Origin: Photorhabdus laumondii subsp. laumondii
Lineage (GTDB): Bacteria; Pseudomonadota; Gammaproteobacteria; Enterobacterales; Enterobacteriaceae
Assembly: GCF_003343245.1 (NCBI RefSeq)
Contig: NZ_CP024901.1
Span: 4,092,001-4,156,000 of the forward strand
Reading direction: 5' to 3'
DNA: 64,000 nt
Shown here: positions 1 through 8,125 of the stretch, in pieces
How the letters are laid out: each line of letters starts with the position of its first letter
Position numbering within the stretch: the first letter of the stretch is position 1
The notes under the pieces: generated by a model
Databases searched by the model: none
What the model saw: only the letters and a program-made list of their open reading frames with translations
Told to the model about the DNA's origin: nothing
Translations under genes and position numbers: made by a program

Positions 1-727
1 TTTTAAGATCATTGGCGGCGATGATATGAACGACGGTTTTCCACTGGCTGACCACATTGCCTTGATAGCTAAAATCCGCATAAACGCGGGTATCGCGCAG
101 GCGGTTAAGTGTTTGGTCAAACGCCAACTCACCCCGCAACCCGCCAATATAAGCCAGCCCCTTTTTGACCGTGTACCGGTCACCACGACAAACCACGGAA
201 AACCCATCACCGAAAAACGCCGCCTCACCGTAACTGTCGGTATTCATCAGACGCTGCATTTCATCGATGCCAGATAAACGGGCGGTAAAATCAATCTGCC
301 AGGTTTCCGCCGTGGTCATAATAGCGGTCTCTTTGGCTGCCCCTTCAAACTCCAGCAAGAAAGAGCGGGTGAGTACATTTCCCTGTAATCCGTTCGCGGT
401 CTTAATTTTTTTCTGAGCTGGGGCATGGGTAATCATGCCAATAATGCCAGAAGCCTTATTTATCAGGCCAATCCAGTTAAAATCAAAATGACCGACTTCC
501 GTTCCCAATGTGACACTATAGGCTACTGCGTTTTCACTCGCTAACCCTGTTTTGTTCACAGCCTGACGATGCACAATATGACTTTCTGCGGGTAATGTCT
601 CATCGCGATTGATGGCAAGAGTGGGATCTAAATCCGGCACATAAGCAAAAACAAACTCATCCAACACCACGGGCTTTCCCGCCGCCAGCTCCACCAAATT
701 AGTAGGGACAGTGATAGGGCAACAGCT
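1..727 (-). pseudogene. Phage tail-collar fibre protein, N-terminal part, 5'-truncated and running off the window
   Basis: The minus strand is open from an in-frame TAA at 728-730 down to the window edge. It translates to residues such as VPTNLVELAAGKPVV, FVFAYVPDLDP, RDETLPAESHIVHRQ, ETWQIDFTARLSGID and VAAND-type text, the pattern of the DUF3751 (phage tail-collar fibre) N-terminal domain that anchors a side-tail fibre to a P2-like baseplate. No ATG occurs before the conserved core and an in-frame stop lies just upstream, so roughly the first 15 residues of the usual domain are missing. Only a rare GTG/TTG start could rescue it. I therefore read it as a prophage or tail-bacteriocin remnant cut at its 5' end. 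The 3' part lies outside the window. Confidence 0.7.
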
Positions 728-1007
728 TTAATCAAAGCGGGTAACTCTCTTCTTTTCAAATCGAAGTGTCAGATCAGATTGCGACTAATACACTGTAAGG
801 GATTGGGGAGATCCCCTCAGAGGATTCTTACTCGGACTCCTGCGCAGCCAGTTCACCCTTCATCATTTACTTACCGTGTATCTTTATAAAGATAAAGATA
901 AAAACCACCAAACGAACAGTAAATCGAAAAAAGATTTTTTCGAAGAATAAGCTAAATCCCCACTGGAAGATGCTTCATTAGTTACCTCTGGATGGTTTTT
1001 AGAGAAG
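728..1007. other. Short stretch without a recognisable gene
   Basis: Short open stretches occur on both strands, but none gives a protein I recognise. A G-rich/C-rich inverted repeat lies around 806-825. The DNA sits between a truncated fibre gene and a frameshifted regulator, so it is probably junction debris. Confidence 0.4.
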
Positions 1008-1413
1008 TTACACTTCAAAACGCGACAGAAATTGGGCTTTAGCTAAGACTTTCTGAAATTCAGGGCACTGCATATACTCAGGTGCAGTACAGTTTGCGAT
1101 ATGTTTCAACCCATTACGACTAAGCTGAGCTTGCGAATGGTTTTATCCTCGCCTTAATCAGTAACCGTTCCCTGTCTATGTTCACTTTTCCTTCCCCGTT
1201 TGCATCAAACATGGCTGCAATATCGTCAAGCGTGAATCCCGCAGATCGACCAAGCGCAATCAGTTGTAGTTTATTCAGAACATCAGGACTGTATTGTCTT
1301 CTGAGGCCAACACGTCCGATCGGACGTATCAGCCCCTTTTTCTCATAGAATCGCAATGCTGAAGGAGATATTCCAGCAAGTTGAGAGACCAAACCAATAT
1401 CAAGATCTTTCAT
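1008..1413 (-). pseudogene. MerR-family transcriptional regulator, frameshifted
   Basis: The N-terminal part (from ATG at 1411-1413) encodes MKDLDIGLVSQLAGIS, SALRFYEKKGLI and RRQYSPDVLNKL, a typical MerR winged-helix domain, followed by an effector/dimerisation helix up to INIDRERLLIKA-like text. After about 1150 the frame is lost. The expected continuation (DKTIRKLS, then SRNGLKHIANCTAPEYMQCP and FQKVLAKA) is still readable but needs two frame changes before the natural stop at 1008-1010. The reading frame as it stands would give a truncated protein lacking the dimerisation helix and the Cys-containing C-terminus. It is divergent from a DUF2938 remnant and overlooks a MerR-type dyad. Sequencing error cannot be excluded, but the partner gene is also broken. 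Confidence 0.8.
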
Positions 1414-1418
1414 AATTG

Positions 1419-1438
1419 ACTTAAACCTAACTTTAAGT
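1419..1438. promoter_or_regulatory. MerR-type operator dyad
   Basis: Perfect inverted repeat with 7-bp arms (acttaaa / tttaagt) around a 6-bp centre, located just upstream of the MerR start codon and in the divergent intergenic space. MerR regulators bind dyads of this shape within the promoter spacer. The site looks intact although both flanking genes are damaged. Confidence 0.6.
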
Positions 1439-1487
1439 TGCACAATGCTTACCAGCTTAACATCTCTGATCAGACGGAGCATAGAAC

Positions 1488-1857
1488 ATGTACACAGACG
1501 TTATTTTTCGGATCTTGATAACTGGTATCGGCGCGATAATATGTATGGACATCTGGACATTAATACAAAGGCGTCTGCTCGGTATTCCATCTCTTGATTA
1601 TGCTCTAGTTGGCAGATGGTTTTTATGGATGCGAAAACAACGATTTTTCCACCAGACTATAGCCAATAGGATTGTCTGCTGGCTTGATAAGTTTATTTGT
1701 CCCATTTCTGATTATGCAGCCAGCATTCGGATTCGGTCTGGCTGCGTCAAAAACTCCGCTCCCCATGAAATCACGAGCAATGAACCTATTGACTCACACT
1801 TCTTATGGACTAGGGCTTTATTTCACAGCAAAAATTATGAACCTGGTAATATCATAG
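1488..1857 (+). pseudogene. DUF2938 family membrane protein, broken
   Basis: The first frame (from 1488) reads MYTDVIFRILITGIGA, MDIWTLIQRRLLGIPSLDYALVGRW, the usual start of DUF2938 inner-membrane proteins, which often sit beside MerR or GntR regulators. The matching C-terminal end (PFLIMQPAFGFGLAASKTP, LTHTSYGLGLYF) lies in another frame and ends at 1855-1857. The central membrane segments of the family are missing, so there is both an internal deletion and a frameshift. The first frame runs on to 1997 only as out-of-frame text. Function of the family is unknown. Confidence 0.75.
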
Positions 1858-2007
1858 CGATACCTGACGTTTTTACATTTTTTATGTGTATAAAGGACAT
1901 TTCAGTGGAAATAATAATAGAATCAATTATCAACCACCTTATTCCGTTAACGACCTCAAAAAGGATTAACGGGATCGTAAGGAGATTAATACTGTAAAAT
2001 AAAAATC

Positions 2008-2220
2008 TTGTCGTGTGGAACTTTTGGCTCTCATGTAACTCACGGTTATGAATGCAAAGCCTACCCCTCAATTCAATTTGATATGCAAGGCATTAAGGAA
2101 GGCTACCTATTTTCAAGCCTGATAGATCTTCCTTTCTCGATAATCACAGACATACTTATATTTCCGAGGGATACTCATCGTTTATATACTGATGAAATAT
2201 GCAAAAAACCACTCTCTTAA
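2008..2220 (+). pseudogene. YceK/YidQ-family lipoprotein remnant lacking a signal peptide
   Basis: The reading frame gives SCGTFGSHVTHG, YPSIQFDM, LIDLPFSIITDILIFPRDTHR, matching the small YceK/YidQ lipoproteins (CGT...YPGVQxD...LDLPFSxxxDTLxLPxD). The lipobox-like L-S-C-G is present, but an in-frame stop lies only about seven codons before the Cys at 1987-1989, and no ATG or hydrophobic signal segment precedes it. An aaggag element sits at 1979-1984. Either a 5' deletion removed the signal peptide, or the frame was lost upstream. No function can be inferred. Confidence 0.55.
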
Positions 2221-2445
2221 AAAACCATGCTGAATTATATTAATCAACAGCCGCTAAAATAAGCTAAACCGGATAATAACGGACAGTAGTTAATTTAATT
2301 TCCGGCGAACACTCTATAAAAACTGCTCCCTATGTATTGATTGATATCCAATATTATGGGAGCAATTTACCAAGTAGCTTTCAATATAATTTCTCTTCAA
2401 TTCCAAAGCTAGAATATATTAATTCTTTCCGTAATAACATATTAC

Positions 2446-2733
2446 TTAATATCCTATTGCAAACCAATACGAACCTAAGTTATCACGCCCGATTACAGCG
2501 CTGGTAGAATTAAATTCATAAACTGTTGAATAGTTATCCGCAGGAATCGCATTGGAATAAACGCTAACTTGCAAAGATAAGCACGCTGTAGGAAACGGGA
2601 TTGGATACGTTATTGTAATTTGTCCAGGACCTCCTTTCGGATTATATCCCCATTGATAAATTATTCCGGTATCGCCACATTTCCACCAACCGTTTACGGC
2701 TTTTAAGGCAGTATTTTCAGTGATATTAATCAT
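2446..2733 (-). CDS. Stand-alone tail-fibre tip domain (gp53-like C-terminal domain)
   Basis: 95 residues. The text GWWKCGDTGIIYQWG, ITITYPIPFPTACLSLQV and a final SYWFAIGY match the C-terminal domain of phage tail fibres (gp53-like; W...GLIxQWG...FPxxFPxxC...WxAIGY), which normally ends a much longer fibre and contacts the host receptor. Here it starts with its own ATG behind a strong aaggag ribosome site, so it is a freestanding receptor-binding tip rather than a simple truncation. It may be a spare fibre end for recombination with a prophage or tail bacteriocin, or a leftover. No other tail gene is adjacent except the truncated collar-fibre fragment at 1-727. Confidence 0.75.
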   Translation of the reverse strand: MINITENTALKAVNGWWKCGDTGIIYQWGYNPKGGPGQITITYPIPFPTACLSLQVSVYSNAIPADNYSTVYEFNSTSAVIGRDNLGSYWFAIGY

Positions 2734-3358
2734 GGACTCTCCTTAAGGTTAATAATTAATATTTTCTTCAACAGAGATCTACCGACTAAATCATTTAATT
2801 ACATAAATCATGCATTGATAATACACTTTAACTATAGTAGTTATTAAATGAAGTATGATGAATTATTTTTATCACTAATAGTGATTAATCATCACTGAGT
2901 AATTAATATTAATAAATAATTTTTAAGATGAAAAATATAAAAGGTTATTTATTAATAATATCAGAAACCTACCTTCCCACTTCCTACTATTTCTCTTATG
3001 TGATGTCCCGCTGCACCTGTCGTATAAATAGGAATGCAACCGTATAAATAAAAAATTTTATTATAATTTTCACAATATTAATATCAAATTAATGTATCAC
3101 CATTCAAAAAAATAATAATAAAAACAATATACTTAAAGATAAAACATCAAAAAATCAATATTGAATGATTCATTATTATTAATTAAAAGCAATTATTACC
3201 CATCTTTTGTCACAAATCCACCAGCGCTACTTCAACAGATTTTCAACAATACAACAAAAAATTATACGAAAAGAGAACTTATTACCTATTATTGAACAAT
3301 AATTAGTAGCTAGGATAAATTATTTTACTCTACATAATCCCCTGATGAGGTACCAACC
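2734..3358. other. AT-rich intergenic stretch
   Basis: No open frame with protein-like composition was seen on either strand. The DNA is very AT-rich with many short direct and inverted TTATTA-type repeats. It probably contains the promoter of the small secreted peptide at 3359. Nothing more specific can be supported. Confidence 0.5.
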
Positions 3359-3526
3359 ATGAAAAAGCTATCAATTTGTTTTTTAGTATTGAGCATTACT
3401 GCTTTCTCGCCTAACTTCGCGTCGGCAAATTTATGTTATTACAATCAGAAATCTCTGAGTAAATGCGCTAAGACATGTACGCCAGTAATGATTATTAGCC
3501 TTTTCTTTTGGACAATTTGCCTTTAA
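3359..3526 (+). CDS. Small secreted Cys-containing peptide, 55 aa, unknown
   Basis: ATG at 3359 with gatgagg about ten bases upstream. Translation starts MKKLSICFLVLSITAFSPN and has a clear signal peptide (two Lys, hydrophobic core, probable cleavage after FASA). The mature part would be about 32 residues, with Cys at 26, 36, 40 and 54 and a hydrophobic C-terminal stretch (PVMIISLFFWTICL). A U-rich hairpin follows within 30 bases, so the unit looks like a monocistronic transcript. I do not recognise the family. The four Cys and the hydrophobic tail would suit a small toxin, bacteriocin-like peptide or membrane-active peptide, but that is only inference. Confidence 0.55.
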   Translation: MKKLSICFLVLSITAFSPNFASANLCYYNQKSLSKCAKTCTPVMIISLFFWTICL

Positions 3527-3554
3527 ATCAATTGATAATAATATATTTAATAAC

Positions 3555-3588
3555 AAAGTGACAAGGATATTTTTGTTCTTGTCGCTTT
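3555..3588 (+). terminator. Hairpin terminator after the small secreted peptide
   Basis: Arms aaagtgacaag (3555-3565) and cttgtcgcttt (3578-3588) pair fully, allowing one U-G. The loop is T-rich. It is followed by cattgtgcggtttta, a moderate T-tract. Confidence 0.5.
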
Positions 3589-3760
3589 CATTGTGCGGTT
3601 TTATTTATTTTATATTTTTTAAACCGTCAATCACTTTAAATAAATTCAATCAAAATTAAGTAGAATGCTTAATCGGCAAGCTCATAAGTTGAAATCACCA
3701 GAAATCTTAGATAAAAAATACCAGTAAATAATTCATTATATCATCTCAAAATTATATAAT

Positions 3761-4345
3761 TTAAGAGACACAATTTTCAAAAATCCTTATTAATGGCTGA
3801 TAGTGACATTGATAAGCAGAAATATTAGCTTCAATCCACTGCTTAGCATTTATAGACTCAAAAGAGATTTTATATCCACAGTTTATAACAATATATTCAA
3901 ATAATAGTCGCTGTGTTCGCCCATTTCCTTCTCTAAAAGGATGAATTACATTTAATTCCGCATAATATTCAGCAAGTTTTTTAATAAGTTCCTGATAGTT
4001 TAATCCTACAAGATAATTTTCATTCTCTAGTATATCAAATATCCTATTTCCTTCTATCTCAATACATTTAGCATGACAGAAACGGGTATCCCCTTTAGAT
4101 ATATCAATTATCCTTAGCTGACCAGCCCAATCATATAAATCAGAAAATATCTGTTTATGGAGTTTACGCCAAAAGACTAAATCGTAAGGTGGTTTCTGGA
4201 ATGAAATATTCAATATAGCAAGTTCAGTAAGTTCCCTTTCTGCCTGCTCAAGAATAACGGGATCACGAATAGCTAATTTATTAATAAGTGTATCGATGCC
4301 CGGATATGTATAGGGATCTTGCCCTGTTCCATATTTATCTACCAT
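3761..4345 (-). CDS. fic: Fic-domain AMP-transferase toxin
   Basis: 194 residues, the usual size of a stand-alone Fic protein. The catalytic loop HPFREGNGRTQR is intact (His base, Phe, Asn and Arg for ATP phosphates), preceded by the FSDLYDWAGQLR helix typical of E. coli-type Fic. Fic enzymes transfer AMP (or other nucleotide moieties) to target hydroxyls and arrest growth. No inhibitory [ST]xxxE[GN] helix is seen in this protein itself, so it needs a separate antitoxin (class I). That partner is the gene seven bases upstream (4353-4835), and the pair is clearly one operon. Confidence 0.92.
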   Translation of the reverse strand: MVDKYGTGQDPYTYPGIDTLINKLAIRDPVILEQAERELTELAILNISFQKPPYDLVFWRKLHKQIFSDLYDWAGQLRIIDISKGDTRFCHAKCIEIEGNRIFDILENENYLVGLNYQELIKKLAEYYAELNVIHPFREGNGRTQRLLFEYIVINCGYKISFESINAKQWIEANISAYQCHYQPLIRIFENCVS

Positions 4346-4352
4346 AACTACC

Positions 4353-4835
4353 TCATTGTAAACTATATTTTCTAATTAGTTTATCTTTAAGATTTTTTTG
4401 CTCTTTCGATGTTTCAGGCAAACTATTCATAACAATATTCATCCCTTCAAGACGCATACTATCTCTATAGTTTTTTAATTTTACACGGTCAAAATAATGT
4501 TTTTTTTCACTATAAGTTGTCATTATTGTTTTTCTGTTCTTTTGGTTTCTAATATCTTTTTCTTGCTGACGGGAATATTTAAATTTAGCCAGATCCAAAT
4601 CGATCAATTTACAGTTAATCGCCTGACCACTTTCAAATATTCCCCAAGAAATAACTTCAAAATAACTGATCTTCCCATTTCTAATACGGTTAATCTTTAC
4701 CTCTAAGTCTTGTTGCAATATTTGCAAAACCTGTTGCACCTTACGTTCAGATATCCCTGTCGCTTCTACAATTGAACGGGTATTAGGATGATCTAGTTTA
4801 GTCAAGGCCGCCATAACAGCTAATTCATATTTCAT
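4353..4835 (-). CDS. Fic antitoxin: winged HTH fused to a YhfG-like inhibitory domain
   Basis: 160 residues. Residues 1-60 form a winged HTH (LDHPNTRSIVEATGISERKVQQVLQ, followed by a wing). After a Lys/Arg-rich linker (85-104), residues 105-160 resemble the 55-residue YhfG antitoxin of E. coli Fic and carry S126-MRL-E130-G131, the [ST]xxxE[GN] motif whose Glu blocks ATP binding in Fic. YhfG is normally free-standing, so this is an antitoxin joined to a DNA-binding head, giving a neutraliser that can also repress its own operon. An internal ATG at codon 105 could in principle give the short antitoxin alone, but its ribosome site is weak. Confidence 0.8.
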   Translation of the reverse strand: MKYELAVMAALTKLDHPNTRSIVEATGISERKVQQVLQILQQDLEVKINRIRNGKISYFEVISWGIFESGQAINCKLIDLDLAKFKYSRQQEKDIRNQKNRKTIMTTYSEKKHYFDRVKLKNYRDSMRLEGMNIVMNSLPETSKEQKNLKDKLIRKYSLQ

Positions 4836-4914
4836 TTAAATTTCCAAGATACAATCTATGCAACAATAGTATAAAGCATCAAAGTAACGAAAACCAGAAA
4901 AGAGAATAGCGCTA

Positions 4915-5445
4915 TTATTGACGAATCCGGTAAAGCACATGTTCATGAAGCGGATGCCCATTCGGTAATGAAGGATGCAAGAAAGTATTTTCATCTTTCA
5001 CCATGCCAAGCCGCTTCATAACTTTTTGAGATCGCAAATTGGAAATTGTCGTAAATGCAACTATTTCCTCAAGTTTTAATTGGGTGAAAGCAAAATCCAA
5101 TGCTTTACGTGCGGCTTCACTAGCGTAACCTTTACCCCAAAATGGCTTATCAAGACGCCATCCAATTTCGATACAAGGTGAAAACGGTAATTCCGCCACA
5201 GGAATATTCAAACCGACAAAACCAATAAAATCCCCGGTCTCTTTCAGCTCTACAGCCCATAATCCCCAACCACCCTGCTGCTCAAATCTTTGGATAATCC
5301 TATCCACCATAGTATTACTCTGTTCCATCGTCAAAGTGGCAGGAAAATATTCCATAACTTCTGAGTTACTATTCAAATGATAAAATGGTAATCTGTCCTC
5401 TTCTCTCCATGAACGCATAATTAACCTGTCTGTTTCCAACACCAT
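4915..5445 (-). CDS. GNAT N-acetyltransferase, RimJ/RimL type
   Basis: About 176 residues from ATG at 5443-5445, preceded by gggag about nine bases upstream. An upstream in-frame TTG at 5463 is less likely to be the start. Starts LETDRLIMRSWREEDRLPFY and has GYASEAARKALDFAF as the acetyl-CoA pyrophosphate-binding loop and ISNLRSQKVMKRLGM near the end, all typical of the RimJ/L-like Acetyltransf_3 group. Substrate cannot be predicted. It is monocistronic, between the Fic operon and the bactofilin gene. Confidence 0.85.
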   Translation of the reverse strand: MVLETDRLIMRSWREEDRLPFYHLNSNSEVMEYFPATLTMEQSNTMVDRIIQRFEQQGGWGLWAVELKETGDFIGFVGLNIPVAELPFSPCIEIGWRLDKPFWGKGYASEAARKALDFAFTQLKLEEIVAFTTISNLRSQKVMKRLGMVKDENTFLHPSLPNGHPLHEHVLYRIRQ

Positions 5446-5606
5446 AACCCTATTCTCCCTCAATATTAGTTAGCAAACAGGATACCTACTATGCGACAAA
5501 CCACATACTTCAATCAGAGTAATTAAAACAATTATAGGGTATAAATTGCCAGAATGAGCAAACTAAAGAGGAAATGGAACAACGTAATTTAAACTAAAAA
5601 GGAAGT

Positions 5607-5647
5607 GGCCCGTGCCAAAAGTCTCTGAATCAGATGTCACACGGGCC
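5607..5647 (-). terminator. Terminator of the bactofilin gene
   Basis: Inverted repeat ggcccgtg (5607-5614) / cacgggcc (5640-5647). Read on the minus strand it is followed by acttccttttt. It sits directly after the bactofilin stop codon. Confidence 0.65.
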
Positions 5648-5654
5648 TGGTTTA

Positions 5655-6314
5655 TCAGGCACTTGTTTTTACCGCGGCCTTATCTTTAGATTTATCATTA
5701 TTGGTATCTTTTATTGGTACAACACGTTCGGATGCTGTTTTGTTTTCAACCTGTTCCGATTGCCCAAAAAACAGGCCTCCGCGCTTGATAGACATACTGC
5801 TGCAACGACTGATTCCACGCAGCTCGCCATGTTCAAGAATATCCAACGTTGCTGCACAGCACGTCCCCACAACGTCACCATCAATAATGATTTCTGGCGC
5901 GCTAAGTTCACCTTCGACCCGTCCAGCATGCATAATGCGGATCGCCCCCTCTTTCACCCGGATATTGCCAATCACTTTGCCCCAGATTTGTATATCACCT
6001 TCTACATCAATATCGCCCTTAAATACCGAGCTCTTGGCAACAATCGTGCAACGACGAGCTTCTGCACCGGCGTTCTTTTTATCATCAACAAATTGAGATA
6101 CCGGCTCGACAGCCGCTGCCTCTGCTTTTTTTCCAAACATAGTTTTTAATCTCGACCTCATGTGAATAAAGAAAAATATTAGAGCCAAAAAAGAGAGAAT
6201 CGCTGTCACTGCACAGCCAAAAAAATTACCAGCCAGATAGAATCCCAGAGCAATGCTCCACATGATCCATATACAGCTCAAAAAAATGTTGTCCGAAAAA
6301 CGATGTTTTGCCAT
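5655..6314 (-). CDS. Membrane-anchored bactofilin (polymer-forming cytoskeletal protein)
   Basis: 219 residues. Two hydrophobic segments lie near the start (about 10-30 and 32-50), followed by a basic stretch and then the bactofilin beta-helix (about 85-175). Bactofilin repeats are visible as VFKGDIDVEGDIQIWGKVIGNI, GRVEGELSAPEIIIDGDVVG and HGELRG. Bactofilins polymerise without nucleotide and organise cell-wall or envelope machinery. The N-terminal membrane part is longer than in most bactofilins and would fix the filament to the inner membrane. The C-terminus is a low-complexity charged tail. The gene stands alone with its own terminator. Confidence 0.88.
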   Translation of the reverse strand: MAKHRFSDNIFLSCIWIMWSIALGFYLAGNFFGCAVTAILSFLALIFFFIHMRSRLKTMFGKKAEAAAVEPVSQFVDDKKNAGAEARRCTIVAKSSVFKGDIDVEGDIQIWGKVIGNIRVKEGAIRIMHAGRVEGELSAPEIIIDGDVVGTCCAATLDILEHGELRGISRCSSMSIKRGGLFFGQSEQVENKTASERVVPIKDTNNDKSKDKAAVKTSA

Positions 6315-6452
6315 GTTTGTTCACGTTTTTGTTATTTTTCATGCTTTTTTCGTTAGAAAATACAAAACCAAAATCACTATTTTAACAGAACAGATAACAA
6401 TCAATGCTAAAGGAAAGCAGGTATTTACAACGTTATTAAACGGTTAAAAGCC

Positions 6453-6504
6453 TATACCCGTCATCTTTCAAGTTACCTCTTTGTTTTTGTTGGCTACACT
6501 CACT
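6453..6504. repeat. ERIC-like repeat, left end only
   Basis: Matches the first part of the full ERIC copies in this window (tatacccgtcatctttcaag, ttggctacactcact) but stops after about 50 bases and has a 6-base ttttg-type insertion. Confidence 0.75.
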
Positions 6505-6892
6505 AGCAATTAGCAAGGAAAAATTAACATTAAAGTCGATATCTTATCTTTATAATTGTTAACATAAATCAACAATAAAATCACGTTATTAATGTTTAAT
6601 TTTTTTTACAGATGATCTATTACAAGAATATTTCTCAATTAATATTTACTGATATTTATCTAACAGACATATTGCTTATTTATACAATAGAATTAATTTA
6701 TTAAAAATATCAATATTATTACTCAGGCAATATACAACTAATATCCAATAAATCAATTACTTTTATGAATAAATGATTCAATTACAAACTTATAAGATTA
6801 ATTATAGACTGAATAAATCATTCTAATTTACTTATTTAAACTATATCATTGGAAAAAATGAATTAAAATTCAAATCTTTTTTATCTATTCCA
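6505..6892. other. AT-rich intergenic stretch
   Basis: No credible coding frame on either strand. Composition is extremely AT-rich. It lies between an ERIC fragment and the 40-bp palindrome. Confidence 0.5.
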
Positions 6893-6932
6893 CTTATCCT
6901 CTTTTTTATATTAATATAAAAAAGAGGATAAG
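6893..6932. promoter_or_regulatory. Perfect 40-bp palindrome
   Basis: Two 20-base arms are exact reverse complements with no spacer (left half begins cttatcctcttttt, right half ends gaggataag). In RNA it would fold into a long hairpin with a CCTC/GAGG base and an A/U-rich stem. Possible roles are a bidirectional terminator, an RNase III/E processing site or a protein-binding site. It ends 35 bases before the start of the small ORF at 6968. Confidence 0.6.
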
Positions 6933-6967
6933 ACTGATGTGAAAATAATTTAATATTGAGAGATATT

Positions 6968-7084
6968 ATGAATAAAAAATCATATAATGGGGATAACTTA
7001 AACACCAAAGTTTTATTGAAAATAATCAGACCTTACTTTTTCATAATCAATAAATCGCTATTAAAAAGTAAAATTTATCATTAA
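6968..7084 (+). CDS. Possible small basic peptide, 38 aa
   Basis: ATG at 6968 with gagag upstream and an open frame of 38 codons (MNKKSYNGDNLNT..., C-terminal KSKIYH). The predicted product is basic (many Lys) with a hydrophobic middle. Its 3' end overlaps the convergent gene at 7061-7465 by 24 bases. No family recognised, and chance occurrence in AT-rich DNA is quite possible. Confidence 0.25.
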   Translation: MNKKSYNGDNLNTKVLLKIIRPYFFIINKSLLKSKIYH

Positions 7085-7465
7085 TCTGAATATATGAAGC
7101 TTCTTTCGCTGGCACAACTTCGGAGATTTATCCGTCTTATTAGCTACCCACGGTAAAGCCAGTAATACTTTCAATGTTGCCCGGGATAATAACTGATGAA
7201 CTACTGGTTGTGATCTGCAATTTACCAATTGATTCTCAAGACTCTTATGAATTGAAGCTCTTGCTCTTTTCAATATTACGTTGGAAATTTCCCCAGAATT
7301 TACACTTTTACCAAAAAGACCCTGCCCGGTAGAATAAGGTATAGCAATAATAGCACCATTAAAGGTCACTGTAATATAACTTCGATCAGCTTTATTTGCT
7401 ATAGATGCAATAGAAACAACACCCAATATCAACATGGCCGCTATTATAATTTTATTCAGTTTCAT
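7061..7465 (-). CDS. Hypothetical exported or membrane-anchored protein, 134 aa
   Basis: Begins MKLNKIIIAAMLILGVVSI, a signal peptide or signal anchor, followed by SYITVTFNGAIIAIPYSTGQGLFG and a basic C-terminal half (KKLHIFRLMINFTF). I do not recognise a family. Codon composition of the first half is protein-like, but the last third looks less natural, so the C-terminus may be altered by a frameshift. It is isolated, with AT-rich flanks. Confidence 0.45.
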   Translation of the reverse strand: MKLNKIIIAAMLILGVVSIASIANKADRSYITVTFNGAIIAIPYSTGQGLFGKSVNSGEISNVILKRARASIHKSLENQLVNCRSQPVVHQLLSRATLKVLLALPWVANKTDKSPKLCQRKKLHIFRLMINFTF

Positions 7466-7953
7466 TTCGAATTATTACGATTATCTAATAACAATCAATA
7501 CCAGCATAGAACAACAATATATTTTAAATAAATAATTTCATTATCAATCCTATTTTAATCTTATGAAGATGAGAAAAAATTTAATGCCAGTAATAAATCA
7601 TAAAAAATATTTATATATGAACAATGACCTTATCGACCTTTCAAGTATTACAGAATAATTCAATTAATAAAAACAAAAAATACAAATTCAAATAATTTCA
7701 CAACAAAATACTTAGATAACATTTCAATCCGATCATTTGCGATCTATAGTGTCGCAAATTATATCTATATAAGAATAAAATACTTTATGCAATTTGTTTT
7801 TCAAATTAAAAGATCTAAAATTTCAATTTTTCGATATAATCGTTCTGCATAGTATAAAAACCAACCTTGACAAAACAGGATATACCCGGCAATTCTTTAT
7901 GACTAGAGCATTCAGATTGCCCTCATGTGTTGAAATTAACCGTTGGATTATCC
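7466..7953. other. AT-rich intergenic stretch
   Basis: No supported gene on either strand. It ends at an ERIC element. Short frames here lack ribosome sites and protein-like composition. Confidence 0.5.
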
Positions 7954-8080
7954 TATACCCAATGGATTTCAAGATGCATCGCGACGGCAAGGGAGCGAAT
8001 CCCCGGGAGCATAGATAACGATGTGACCGGGGTGAGTGAGTGCAGCCAACAAAGAAGCAACTTGAAAGATGACAGGTATA
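7954..8080. repeat. ERIC element, 127 bp
   Basis: Full-length copy running from tataccc to the imperfect end caggtata, with the central inverted repeat ccccgggagcatag...gtgaccgggg. Its right end is 45 bases before the regulator gene at 8126 and adds an artificial in-frame extension to it. Confidence 0.9.
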
Positions 8081-8125
8081 ATTGTTCAAGATATCCAACT
8101 GGGTTCAATAAAGCCTGGAGTTAAT

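Noticed and set aside
2221..2445. Open plus-strand frame of about 70 codons opposite the tail-fibre tip gene
   Set aside because: It has no start codon with a ribosome site, overlaps a well supported gene on the other strand, and matches no known family.
5634..6149. Long plus-strand open frames opposite the bactofilin gene
   Set aside because: They are antisense shadows. The minus strand encodes a clear bactofilin with conserved repeats.
8069..8125. Upstream extension of the FaeA/PapI-like ORF
   Set aside because: It starts within an ERIC element and lacks a ribosome site. The ATG at 8126 has one.
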